Origin: an uncultured Muribaculum sp.
GTDB taxonomy: Bacteria > Bacteroidota > Bacteroidia > Bacteroidales > Muribaculaceae
DNA length: 16,680 bases
Direction of reading: 5' to 3'
NCBI GenBank assembly: GCA_947573015.1
Contig: CANPDS010000019.1
Coordinates: forward strand, 1-16,680
Shown here: piece by piece, positions 5,706 through 13,013 of the stretch
Numbering within the stretch: the stretch's first letter is position 1
Layout: every line of letters begins with the position of its first letter
Program-made: the position numbers and the translations under genes
Notes under the pieces: model-generated
The model's database searches: none
Seen by the model: the letters and a program-made list of their open reading frames with translations, nothing else
What the model was told of the DNA's origin: nothing

Positions 5706-8114
5706 ATGTCTACCGACAATTTCGACAACTCACAAGTCAACGAAGAGGAATCTCCCATACGCATTCAAGATTTCATATCGCTATGTGTTGCCCATTGGAA
5801 ATGGTTCGTGATCTCCGTAATCATCACCATGGGTCTGGCCACACTCTATCTGCTTACCGCGTCACCGACATATACCCGCAGCGCATCGATCCTGATCAAG
5901 GAGGATGACAACAAATCGAGCATCAACTCTCAGCTAAGCTCACTGTCAGACCTCGGAGTGTTCAGTGCCGGAGCAAATGTTACCAACGAGATGCTCTCGC
6001 TCCAGTCGCCCGCTACCATTCTTGAAGTAGTGCGCCGCCTGAATCTCGACATGAGCTATGTCAGCCGCCACAATCTGCGCAAGATGCACCTCTACGGCCG
6101 CAATCTTCCTGTGACCGCCAAAATCATCGATTTCCCTGACAACGAAGGCTGCTCCTTCTCTATCGACATTAACCGCGATGACAAGAAGGTGACACTGGAG
6201 AAGTTCCGCAACAAAGATGGCAAACTCGACGGAGAGGTGACCGGTGCGCTTGGCGACACACTCACCACGCCGCTCGGTCAGATAGTAGTGACTCCGACCC
6301 AGTACTTCGACACTCCCACCACAGAGAAGATCGACAAAATCAACGTCAGCCACATGGGCACTCAGGCTGCTATCGACGCATATATAGCCAAACTGACCGT
6401 TGAACTTGCCGACAAGGATGCTTCGGTGATCAATCTCACATGCAAAGATGTCAATGTGCAGCGCGCCGAGGAATTCCTCAACACCCTTATGGCTACATAC
6501 AACGAGGACTGGGTGCGCGACAAGAATCAGGTTGCCACCGCCACCTCGCAATTCATCAACGACCGTCTGGGCGTGATCAAGCATGAACTTGGCAACGTCG
6601 ACTCGGACATCTCCTCCTACAAGTCGGAACACCTTATCCCTGACGTAGCCGAAGTGAGCAAGATGTATCTCGACCAGAGCCAGCAGGCCGCCAGTCAGGT
6701 GCTTGCCCTCAACAACCAGCTCTACATGGCGCGATATATCCGCACCTTCCTCGCCGACAGCCGCAACAACGGACAGTTGCTTCCAGCCAACTCAGGCCTC
6801 GATAATACTACCGTAGAGCGCCAGATCACCGACTACAACGAGCGTATGCTCGAGCGCAACTCTCTCGTGGCCAACTCATCGACCTCCAACCCCATCGTCG
6901 TAGACCTCGACAATGCCCTCGATGCATCGCGCAAGGCCATAATCTCCTCGATCGACAACGAAATCAACGCCCTCAATGCCCAGATACGCGCATTCCGGGG
7001 AAGTGAGGCCCAGAGCCGCAGCCAGATCGCCTCTAATCCTAATCAGGCGAAATACCTCCTCTCGGTAGAACGCCAGCAGAAAGTAAAGGAAGCGCTCTAC
7101 CTCTTCCTGCTACAGAAACGTGAGGAGAACGAACTTACACAGGCCTTCACCGCCTACAACACACGCATAATCACACCTCCGATGGGGCAGACACTGCCTA
7201 CAGCGCCCGTGAGCCGCAACATACTGCTCATCGCGTGTGTAGCCGGACTGTTCATTCCCGCCGGCATCCTCTTCCTTCAGGAGAGCCTCAACACCAAGAT
7301 CCGCACACGCGCCGACATAAGCCGTGTATCAGCGCCATGCCTGGGCGAACTTCCAATGGCCGGTCGCATCAAGAACAAATCACTCAAAGCACACGTGCTC
7401 GCAATATTCGGCATCAAGGCCAAGGCAGGCAACGTGGAGAGAGCGGAGATTCTCGTGCGCGACGGATCACGCAATGTAATCAACGAGGCATTCCGTGTGG
7501 TACGCTCAAATCTTGAATTCGTAATTGGAAAAAACAATTCCCACAAGGTGATAATGCTCACATCCCTGCTCCCAGGATCAGGAAAGACATTCATTACCGC
7601 CAACCTCGCCGCATCGTTTGCCATCAAAGGGAAGAAAGTATGTATGCTCGACCTCGACCTCCGCAAAGGCACACTGAGCAAATATGCAGGATCTCCGGCG
7701 CTTGGCATCTCCGATCTGCTCAATGGCGAAGTGAACGACTGGCACAAGATCGCATGCCATATCGATAACATCAAGGACCTTACAATACTTCCTTGCGGCA
7801 CCATCCCACCAAATCCTGCAGAACTTCTCTATTCCGACCGCCTGGAAGAGCTGATCAAAAATCTCCGTGAGAACTTTGACCTTGTGTTTATTGACTGTCC
7901 TCCAACCGATATAGTTGCCGATACCACGATCATCACTCCATTGGCCGACATGACCATCTTCGTGATGCGCGCTGGTTTGATTGACCGTCGTTTAGTACCC
8001 AATATCCAAGAGTTCTACCAGAACAAGAAGTTCAACAACATGACCGTACTGCTCAACGGCGTGGCATCCCACGTATCGGGCTATGGCTATGGATATGAAT
8101 ACAACTCCAAATAG
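5706..8114 (+). CDS. Chain-length determinant / BY-kinase (Wzc-like tyrosine autokinase)
   Basis: This inner-membrane protein couples polymer length control and export to tyrosine autophosphorylation. The 802-residue order is standard: N-terminal Wzz region with a first membrane helix near residues 36-58 (WFVISVIITMGLATLYLL), a long periplasmic coiled-coil segment, a second helix (ILLIACVAGLFIPAGILF), then a cytosolic BY-kinase. Walker A is PGSGKT (623-628), Walker A' is CMLDLDLRKG with Asp649 and Asp651, and Walker B is LVFIDCPP with Asp730. The tail SGYGYGYEYNSK has four alternating tyrosines (793, 795, 797, 799), the expected autophosphorylation cluster. The start at 5706 is preferred; an in-frame ATG at 5667 overlaps the upstream gene and adds 13 residues unlike the family start. 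Kinase and periplasmic parts are fused, as in Proteobacteria and Bacteroidetes. The matching phosphatase follows. Confidence 0.95.
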   Translation: MSTDNFDNSQVNEEESPIRIQDFISLCVAHWKWFVISVIITMGLATLYLLTASPTYTRSASILIKEDDNKSSINSQLSSLSDLGVFSAGANVTNEMLSLQSPATILEVVRRLNLDMSYVSRHNLRKMHLYGRNLPVTAKIIDFPDNEGCSFSIDINRDDKKVTLEKFRNKDGKLDGEVTGALGDTLTTPLGQIVVTPTQYFDTPTTEKIDKINVSHMGTQAAIDAYIAKLTVELADKDASVINLTCKDVNVQRAEEFLNTLMATYNEDWVRDKNQVATATSQFINDRLGVIKHELGNVDSDISSYKSEHLIPDVAEVSKMYLDQSQQAASQVLALNNQLYMARYIRTFLADSRNNGQLLPANSGLDNTTVERQITDYNERMLERNSLVANSSTSNPIVVDLDNALDASRKAIISSIDNEINALNAQIRAFRGSEAQSRSQIASNPNQAKYLLSVERQQKVKEALYLFLLQKREENELTQAFTAYNTRIITPPMGQTLPTAPVSRNILLIACVAGLFIPAGILFLQESLNTKIRTRADISRVSAPCLGELPMAGRIKNKSLKAHVLAIFGIKAKAGNVERAEILVRDGSRNVINEAFRVVRSNLEFVIGKNNSHKVIMLTSLLPGSGKTFITANLAASFAIKGKKVCMLDLDLRKGTLSKYAGSPALGISDLLNGEVNDWHKIACHIDNIKDLTILPCGTIPPNPAELLYSDRLEELIKNLRENFDLVFIDCPPTDIVADTTIITPLADMTIFVMRAGLIDRRLVPNIQEFYQNKKFNNMTVLLNGVASHVSGYGYGYEYNSK

Positions 8115-8161
8115 CATCGTCTGACACACCGCACCATCCCGGCGGTAACACAAATATCTTT

Positions 8162-8896
8162 ATGTGGCCATTCAAACCATCAACCGTAAAAGTAAGTGAC
8201 TCGGGCATACTGCATGGTGTCACCGAATGGCATTGCCACCTGCTACCGGGCGTTGATGATGGTGTGAAAGAGCTTGACGAGACGCTCGCCATACTGCGGT
8301 TGATGAAGAGCGCGGGAATAGAGACCGTGCATCTTACGCCGCATATAATGGAGGATGTGCCCAACACCACAGCCGACCTGACCCGACGCTTCAACGAGCT
8401 CAATGATATGGTGAGCGGCGACACATCGATGCCGGGAATAAAACTTGGAGCGGAGAACATGCTCGACACCGTATTTGCCGAGCGCCTCAAGACACACGAC
8501 ATGCTACCCGTAGCGCTCCGCACTCCTGGACGCAGCGACACTCTTCTGGTGGAGACATCGTTCGTGAATCCGCCGATAGGCTTCCATACATTACTGGCCG
8601 ACATCCGTGGAGCCGGATATTTTCCGCTGCTCGCACATCCCGAACGCTATCTTTACATGGAGGATGCCGAATATAGCCGTCTGCGCGATGAAGGAGTCAT
8701 GCTACAGCTCAACCTGCCGTCGCTAACCGGATTTTACGGCACGCACGTGCAGCAACGCGCCATCAGGCTGCTACAGAATGACATGTATGCATGTGCCGGC
8801 ACCGATACACACTCAATAGGATGGCTACGCCGATTCCTTGATGCTCCGCTAAGACGCGATCTCATAAAGCACCTTGAGCCGATAATGAAAATATAA
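8162..8896 (+). CDS. PHP-family protein-tyrosine phosphatase (CpsB/YwqE type)
   Basis: This metal-dependent PHP phosphatase is predicted to dephosphorylate the tyrosine tail of the adjacent BY-kinase. The 244 residues show the full PHP metal set: His24 and His26 in EWHCHLLPGVDDG with Asp32/33, His61 in LTPH, Glu98 in LGAEN, His159 in LAHPERY, and Asp215/His217 in AGTDTHS. ETSFVNPP replaces the family's usual EfP-type segment. It starts 47 bases after the kinase stop and ends just before a strong terminator, closing the operon. Kinase and opposing phosphatase in one transcript is the arrangement expected if polymer export depends on cycles of tail phosphorylation. Fold and family are secure; the substrate is inferred from context. 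Confidence 0.92.
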   Translation: MWPFKPSTVKVSDSGILHGVTEWHCHLLPGVDDGVKELDETLAILRLMKSAGIETVHLTPHIMEDVPNTTADLTRRFNELNDMVSGDTSMPGIKLGAENMLDTVFAERLKTHDMLPVALRTPGRSDTLLVETSFVNPPIGFHTLLADIRGAGYFPLLAHPERYLYMEDAEYSRLRDEGVMLQLNLPSLTGFYGTHVQQRAIRLLQNDMYACAGTDTHSIGWLRRFLDAPLRRDLIKHLEPIMKI

Positions 8897-8897
8897 T

Positions 8898-8944
8898 AAA
8901 AAGGATCAGGTAGAAAGCCAATGGCTTTCTACCTGATCCTTTTT
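8898..8944. terminator. Bidirectional intrinsic terminator between convergent operons
   Basis: A perfect 22-bp stem (AAAAAGGATCAGGTAGAAAGCC and its complement) has a 3-base loop and a T-run on the plus strand. The matching A-run at the left makes it symmetric, so it can end both the plus-strand export operon (stop at 8896) and the minus-strand PCMD gene (stop at 9004). It is the clearest terminator in the window. Confidence 0.92.
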
Positions 8945-9003
8945 TATGTAATCCGAAATTTCAGAGCATTCATAGCACCTGCTGAAACGCCAGCGGGTGA
9001 ATA

Positions 9004-10242
9004 TCAGCGGACAATGATTTTTCTGGCTGATGCTCCACGACGCTCAATATAGATACCTGGAGCTGAAGCATCATCGACCTCCACGCCATTGATTCTGAAA
9101 TAGCGAACCGGGGCATCGTGATCAGTAACGACAGAGGAGAGGGCTGATGTCTCATCGGCAAAGCATACCACATATTCGTGGGACGATTCACCATCCTCAT
9201 CAGCATCAACATTCGACACGGACACAATGGCGGTGCGAGTCTCATCGTCGAAAGCCACATCCACCACAGCGCTGCGACCCATCGCTACAGGCTCTACAGC
9301 GATATCTTTTGAGTAGACAACGTCGGTGACATATCTATAGGTGTCTTTATCGAAACCCTCCATCGCCTCACCATTGACCGACAGAGATGCCAGACGGGAG
9401 TAATATACCATGCGGACATTATCTACGGTAAGCGCATCGTCGCCTTTATGGTTGGAGCGGTCGGCATAGAGATCCATAGCTCCGAAAGTAACGTTGAGCA
9501 TCTCCGGAGTATCATCTGAAAAATATTCAAACGGTACGGTCATTGAGGCGAAAGCATCACCCTCGGTAGCCTCGATACGAGCCTCTATCGAAGCGATCAA
9601 CGCAAAATCGTCCGACTTGGTAACGTCGCCTCCCAAAGTAGTCTCCTTGCCAAGAATATTGCGGTCGCGGTTGACCATAGTCACCTTGGTAGCATCAACA
9701 TATTTAATGAAATTGAAAGAATTATTCGCAGGCACATCGGCCTGAGATGTCTCACCCTTCCACATATATGCCGACAACGTTGCAGGCTGTGTAGATCCAC
9801 TGCCCTGCGTGCGTATATAGTCGAACGCAATGGCATCCGGACGATATGCCCACTCAATACCACCCCATACTCCACCATCGGCATTACGTGGCGTCGTCAT
9901 CTTGATTTCAGCAGTGGCCCAAGTAGTGCCAAGAGTAAAATATCCGGGTATCACCTGCCCGACAGTAGACTTGTTGACTACTTTCACAGCCTGATCACTG
10001 CCGTTTCCGGCCTCACATGAGCCGATAGTGGCATTTCCAAGCGACATGCCCGGAGTGACTACATTGGCAATGCACCATCCTTCGGGCTGCTGTCCTTGCA
10101 CAGTAGTAGTGTTAGAACTGTTCCATGGCACACAATCAATCCACTCGCCTTCGAATGTAGGATTAGGAAGCTGCTGGGCATTGGCAACGATACATCCCGT
10201 AGCTGCAACAAGCCCCAAAGCATAAAGTCTCAGAGAATTCAT
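9004..10242 (-). CDS. Secreted PCMD-domain protein with T9SS-like C-terminal tail
   Basis: A 412-residue exported protein of unknown exact function. The first 22 residues (MNSLRLYALGLVAATGCIVANA, cleavage probably before QQ) form a type I signal peptide rather than a lipobox. Residues about 24-290 match the PCMD (putative carbohydrate metabolism) domain pattern: LPNPTFEGEW, QPEGWCIANV, then WGGIEWAYRPDAIAFDYIRT and a late DALTVDNVRMVYYS, as in calcium- or sugar-binding jelly-roll folds. A small Ig-like segment follows (SLSVNGEAMEGFDKDTY). The last 32 residues (YFRINGVEVDD then PGIYIERRG and KIIVR) resemble type-A C-terminal signals of the Bacteroidetes type IX secretion system. It stands alone, converging on the export operon. 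A -7 box lies about 30 bases upstream. The PCMD call is likely; secretion by T9SS is an inference. Confidence 0.75.
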   Translation of the reverse strand: MNSLRLYALGLVAATGCIVANAQQLPNPTFEGEWIDCVPWNSSNTTTVQGQQPEGWCIANVVTPGMSLGNATIGSCEAGNGSDQAVKVVNKSTVGQVIPGYFTLGTTWATAEIKMTTPRNADGGVWGGIEWAYRPDAIAFDYIRTQGSGSTQPATLSAYMWKGETSQADVPANNSFNFIKYVDATKVTMVNRDRNILGKETTLGGDVTKSDDFALIASIEARIEATEGDAFASMTVPFEYFSDDTPEMLNVTFGAMDLYADRSNHKGDDALTVDNVRMVYYSRLASLSVNGEAMEGFDKDTYRYVTDVVYSKDIAVEPVAMGRSAVVDVAFDDETRTAIVSVSNVDADEDGESSHEYVVCFADETSALSSVVTDHDAPVRYFRINGVEVDDASAPGIYIERRGASARKIIVR

Positions 10243-10270
10243 TTTGATAATAATTGGTTAAGTTTGCTGA

Positions 10271-10278
10271 CAAATTTA
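10271..10278 (-). promoter_or_regulatory. Bacteroidetes -7 box upstream of the PCMD gene
   Basis: CAAATTTA reads TAAATTTG on the minus strand, matching TAnnTTTG, 28 bases before the PCMD start codon. A candidate -33 TTG lies at 10301-10303 with a 22-base gap, slightly longer than usual. Confidence 0.45.
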
Positions 10279-10354
10279 ATACATTTTTCAACGATATCAG
10301 CAATGTTGAAAAAAATTGAAATACAGAGATTATATCAACAACAAAGATAAATAC

Positions 10355-10427
10355 ACGTAGGGACGAAACTTGGTATGTCCGCCCGATAATTATTACCGCG
10401 CGCGCGCACCAAGATGCGTCCCTACGT
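10355..10427. repeat. Dispersed inverted repeat ACGTAGGGACG...CGTCCCTACGT between serS and the PCMD gene
   Basis: Arms ACGTAGGGACG (10355-10365) and CGTCCCTACGT (10417-10427) pair perfectly, and after a 3-base internal loop CTTGGT (10369-10374) pairs with ACCAAG (10408-10413). The loop contains a short alternating CG tract around 10397-10407. Each arm resembles the small palindrome at 11768-11795, so this looks like two head-to-head copies of a Bacteroidales REP-like element. It sits downstream of serS on the minus strand and could also serve as its transcript end. The rest of the 222-base gap holds only the PCMD promoter box. Confidence 0.65.
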
Positions 10428-10464
10428 ATATAGATCAAGGTTGTGACTATCAGCCTTCAGGCTA

Positions 10465-11736
10465 TCAGTCGATGATATCGAAATGGCAGTAGGGGCGGAG
10501 ACATTCCGGCACTACGATGCCTTCTGGAGTCTGGTTATTCTCAAGCAGCGCGGCCATGATGCGTGGCAGAGCGAGAGCCGAACCATTGAGAGTGTGGCAG
10601 AGGCGTGTCTTCTTGTCCTCACCACGGTAACGGCACTTGAGACGATTGGCCTGGTATGTCTCGAAATTAGATACAGACGATACCTCAAGCCAGCGCTTCT
10701 GGGCGGCAGAGTATACCTCGAAGTCGAACGTGATGGCCGAAGTAAACGACATGTCACCACCGCACAGACGGAGTATGTGCCAAGGCAATCCGAGCTTTTC
10801 AAGGAGTCCCTGCACGTGGGCTTTCATCTCCTCAAGAGCAGCGTATGAGTCTTCTGGCTTCTCGATACGCACTATCTCCACCTTGTCAAACTGATGCAGA
10901 CGGTTGAGTCCGCGCACATCCTTGCCGTAGCTTCCGGCCTCGCGGCGCCAGCAAGCGGAGAATGCACAGTTCTTTATAGGGAGCTTGTCGGAGGGGATGA
11001 TCACATCGCGGTAGAGATTGGTCACGGGTACCTCGGCGGTAGGTATGAGATACAGATTGTCTTCATTGACATAGTACATCTGTCCCTCCTTGTCGGGAAG
11101 CTGTCCGGTGCCGTAGCCTGATGCCTCGTTTACAACAAACGGAGGCTCTACCTCAAGGTATCCGGCCTTTCCGGCCTCGTCGAGGAAGAACTGTATCAGG
11201 GCACGCTGCAGACGCGCGCCCTTGCCAAGATATACCGGGAAGCCAGCACCGGTGATCTTTACGCCGAGGTCGAAGTCGATGATATTGTACTTCTTGGCCA
11301 GATCCCAATGGGGAAGCGCATCGGCAGGAAGCTCAGGTATCACGCCACCTGTCTTCTCCACTACATTGTCCTCAGCGGTCTTTCCCTCGGGCACCATGTC
11401 GCAAGGCACATTGGGCACCGACAGAAGTATCTCACGGATGCGGGCCTCTGTGCGGGAGAGCTCGTCGGCAATGGCTTTCTGCTCATCCTTTAAAGCAGCC
11501 ACAGCCTTCTTGGCCTCTTCAGCCTCATCTTTCTTACCGCTCTTCATGAGCTGCCCGATCGAAGCGGCGAGCCGGTTGAGCTCGGCGGCTTTGGTGTCGT
11601 TGTTGAGCTGCGCCTGACGGCGTGTGGTATCGAGTTCGATTATCTCGTTTATGGCGGCTTCACCGTCGAATCCCTTCACGGCAAGTCGCTCGACAATGCG
11701 TTTGGGATCATCCTTTATCTGTTGGAGTGTGAGCAT
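10465..11736 (-). CDS. serS: Seryl-tRNA synthetase
   Basis: This class II synthetase charges tRNA-Ser with serine in the cytosol. The 423 residues comprise the N-terminal coiled-coil arm (about 30-105, rich in Lys/Glu/Ala heptads) and the catalytic domain. IPTAEVPVTN (231-240) is the serine-binding TxE loop. Motif 2 is CAFSACWRREAGSYGKDVRG with Arg264/265, followed by LNRLHQFDKVEIV. Motif 3 is GSALALPRIMAALLEN (386-400). The start MLTLQQIKDDP matches the family; an in-frame ATG 45 bases upstream at 11781 adds a basic, low-complexity leader read from repeat sequence and is rejected. It lies 124 bases downstream of the YqeY-like gene on the same strand. Confidence 0.97.
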   Translation of the reverse strand: MLTLQQIKDDPKRIVERLAVKGFDGEAAINEIIELDTTRRQAQLNNDTKAAELNRLAASIGQLMKSGKKDEAEEAKKAVAALKDEQKAIADELSRTEARIREILLSVPNVPCDMVPEGKTAEDNVVEKTGGVIPELPADALPHWDLAKKYNIIDFDLGVKITGAGFPVYLGKGARLQRALIQFFLDEAGKAGYLEVEPPFVVNEASGYGTGQLPDKEGQMYYVNEDNLYLIPTAEVPVTNLYRDVIIPSDKLPIKNCAFSACWRREAGSYGKDVRGLNRLHQFDKVEIVRIEKPEDSYAALEEMKAHVQGLLEKLGLPWHILRLCGGDMSFTSAITFDFEVYSAAQKRWLEVSSVSNFETYQANRLKCRYRGEDKKTRLCHTLNGSALALPRIMAALLENNQTPEGIVVPECLRPYCHFDIID

Positions 11737-11767
11737 GAGTTTATATTTTTTCGTTTTTTTGCGTTTT

Positions 11768-11795
11768 TGCGGACGCACCAAGGTGCGTCACTACG
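11768..11795. repeat. Small REP-like palindrome in the serS leader
   Basis: GACGCACC-AA-GGTGCGTC (11772-11789) followed by ACTACGT. Read on the minus strand it parallels the arm ACGTAGGGACG...CTTGGT at 10355-10374, indicating the same dispersed family. It lies upstream of serS and would be in the serS leader if transcription starts near or within the YqeY-like gene. T-runs at 11746-11767 lie on the plus strand, so it is not a terminator for the minus-strand genes. Confidence 0.55.
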
Positions 11796-11860
11796 TTAAT
11801 CAGAGGAGATGTCTACATACACCTTGAATTTAGTGCAGTATGGGAGATGTTCGCTCTGAA

Positions 11861-12310
11861 TCAGGCGAGGAGCTCCTTTACCTTGGCTGAGATGGCCCGG
11901 CCGTCGGCACGTCCGGCAAGAGCCTTCGATGCCACACCCATCACACGGCCCATCTCTTTGGCAGAGGTAGCGCCGACCTGATCGATGATTTTCTTAAGCT
12001 CCTCTGTCAGTTCCTCATCAGAAAGCTGCTTAGGCAGGTACTCCTCGATAACAGCAGCCTGTGCAAGCTCTTCCTGAGCCAGTTCGGGACGATTCTGCTG
12101 ATTGTATATCTCCGCGCTCTCCTTGCGCTGCTTCACCATCTTCACGAGCACCTTTGTAGCCATCTCATCGGAGAGTGAGCCATCAGAGCCTTTTGCGGTC
12201 TTAGCCTCAAGAAATTCCTTCTTTATGCCGCGCAATGCCTCAAGACGCACTTGATCGCGTGCAAGCATGGCCGACTTGATGTCGGCACTGACTTTATCAA
12301 ACAAGTCCAT
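11861..12310 (-). CDS. GatB/YqeY-domain protein
   Basis: A 149-residue YqeY-type protein, related to the C-terminal tRNA-binding tail domain of the GatB amidotransferase subunit but free-standing. The whole length fits: LFDKVSADIKSAMLARDQVRLEALRGIKKEF, then the QRKESAEIYNQQNRPELAQEE helix, IEEYLPKQLSDEEL, and the closing MGRVMGVASKALAGRADGR. Its physiological role is not established. It is divergent from the shikimate kinase gene, with a 139-base region carrying outward-facing promoter boxes for both. serS lies downstream on the same strand, so the two tRNA-linked genes may be cotranscribed. Confidence 0.9.
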   Translation of the reverse strand: MDLFDKVSADIKSAMLARDQVRLEALRGIKKEFLEAKTAKGSDGSLSDEMATKVLVKMVKQRKESAEIYNQQNRPELAQEELAQAAVIEEYLPKQLSDEELTEELKKIIDQVGATSAKEMGRVMGVASKALAGRADGRAISAKVKELLA

Positions 12311-12373
12311 AGCTTATTATATGTTGGTCAACTTAAAGGGTGTTTTAACCGTCACTTATAAAATTACGGTTTA

Positions 12374-12381
12374 CAAATTTA
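12374..12381 (-). promoter_or_regulatory. Bacteroidetes -7 box upstream of the YqeY-like gene
   Basis: CAAATTTA reads TAAATTTG on the minus strand, 63 bases before the ATG at 12310. The -33 position shows no good TTTG. The predicted leader is about 55 bases. Confidence 0.5.
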
Positions 12382-12414
12382 CTCACATTTTCCCATAATA
12401 GCGCCACATAGCTG

Positions 12415-12445
12415 TTTAAAATATCAGTTTTTTTGTGTAGGTTTG
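12415..12445 (+). promoter_or_regulatory. Promoter abutting the aroK start codon
   Basis: The -7 box TAGGTTTG (12438-12445) is followed after four bases (CAGA) by the aroK ATG at 12450. A -33-like TTTA (12415-12418) lies 19 bases upstream. Normal spacing from -7 to the transcription start would put the first transcribed base within a few bases of the start codon, implying a leaderless or nearly leaderless mRNA. Confidence 0.5.
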
Positions 12446-12449
12446 CAGA

Positions 12450-12992
12450 ATGCAACCGATATTTCTCATAGGCTACATGGGTAGCGGCAAGTCGACCATG
12501 GGTCGGGAGGTGTCGCGCATCACCGGCATGCAGTTTATCGACCTCGACACTTACATCGAGTCGCGCTACCGCATGAGCGTGCGCGAACTATTCGCCCAAG
12601 AGGGTGAAGATGGATTCCGCCTACGCGAGCAGGCCATGCTCCATGAGGTAGGAGAATTCGAGGATGTGATAGTAGCGTGCGGAGGTGGCACTCCATGTTT
12701 TTTCGACAACATGGAGTGGATGAACTCCCACGGCATCACGGTGTATCTCGACGCCACCATCGAACGGCTGCACGAGCGGCTGAAACGCGGTCGCCACAAG
12801 CGTCCCCTCATCGCCGACAAAAATGATGACGAATTGCTCGACTTCATCATCCGCGCGCTTGAGGCACGTATGCCCCACTATTCCAAAGCCACCATGCGGT
12901 TTGCCGCCAACAAGCTCGACAACGAGCAGGAAAAAGCCGTCACCGCACGACAGTTCGCTGAATTTCTCAACCTTCCGCTCACATCGATATGA
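12450..12992 (+). CDS. aroK: Shikimate kinase
   Basis: This cytosolic NMP-kinase-fold enzyme phosphorylates shikimate at the 3-hydroxyl in aromatic amino-acid and chorismate synthesis. It has 180 residues. Walker A is GYMGSGKST (8-16). FIDLD (29-33) supplies the shikimate-binding Asp33. GFRLRE gives Arg57, CGGGTPC gives the Gly-rich substrate loop (78-80), and RGRHKRPL (113-120) is the LID with the catalytic Arg. The start is fixed because the P-loop begins at residue 8, leaving no room for a later one. A -7 box directly precedes the ATG. The Ald homologue follows 21 bases later and is probably in the same transcript. Confidence 0.95.
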   Translation: MQPIFLIGYMGSGKSTMGREVSRITGMQFIDLDTYIESRYRMSVRELFAQEGEDGFRLREQAMLHEVGEFEDVIVACGGGTPCFFDNMEWMNSHGITVYLDATIERLHERLKRGRHKRPLIADKNDDELLDFIIRALEARMPHYSKATMRFAANKLDNEQEKAVTARQFAEFLNLPLTSI

Positions 12993-13013
12993 GCGCTCTC
13001 CAACTATCCGATC

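Noticed and set aside
5946..6632. A 228-residue open frame antisense to the BY-kinase gene.
   Set aside because: It mirrors the codon pattern of a well-supported gene on the plus strand and has no recognisable motifs or promoter.
10397..10407. Alternating CG tract as possible Z-DNA.
   Set aside because: Only about five CG steps within the loop of an inverted repeat; too short to support a separate claim.
11737..11781. Upstream ATG that would extend SerS by 15 residues.
   Set aside because: The extension is basic low-complexity sequence abutting a REP-like palindrome; SerS homology starts at 11736.
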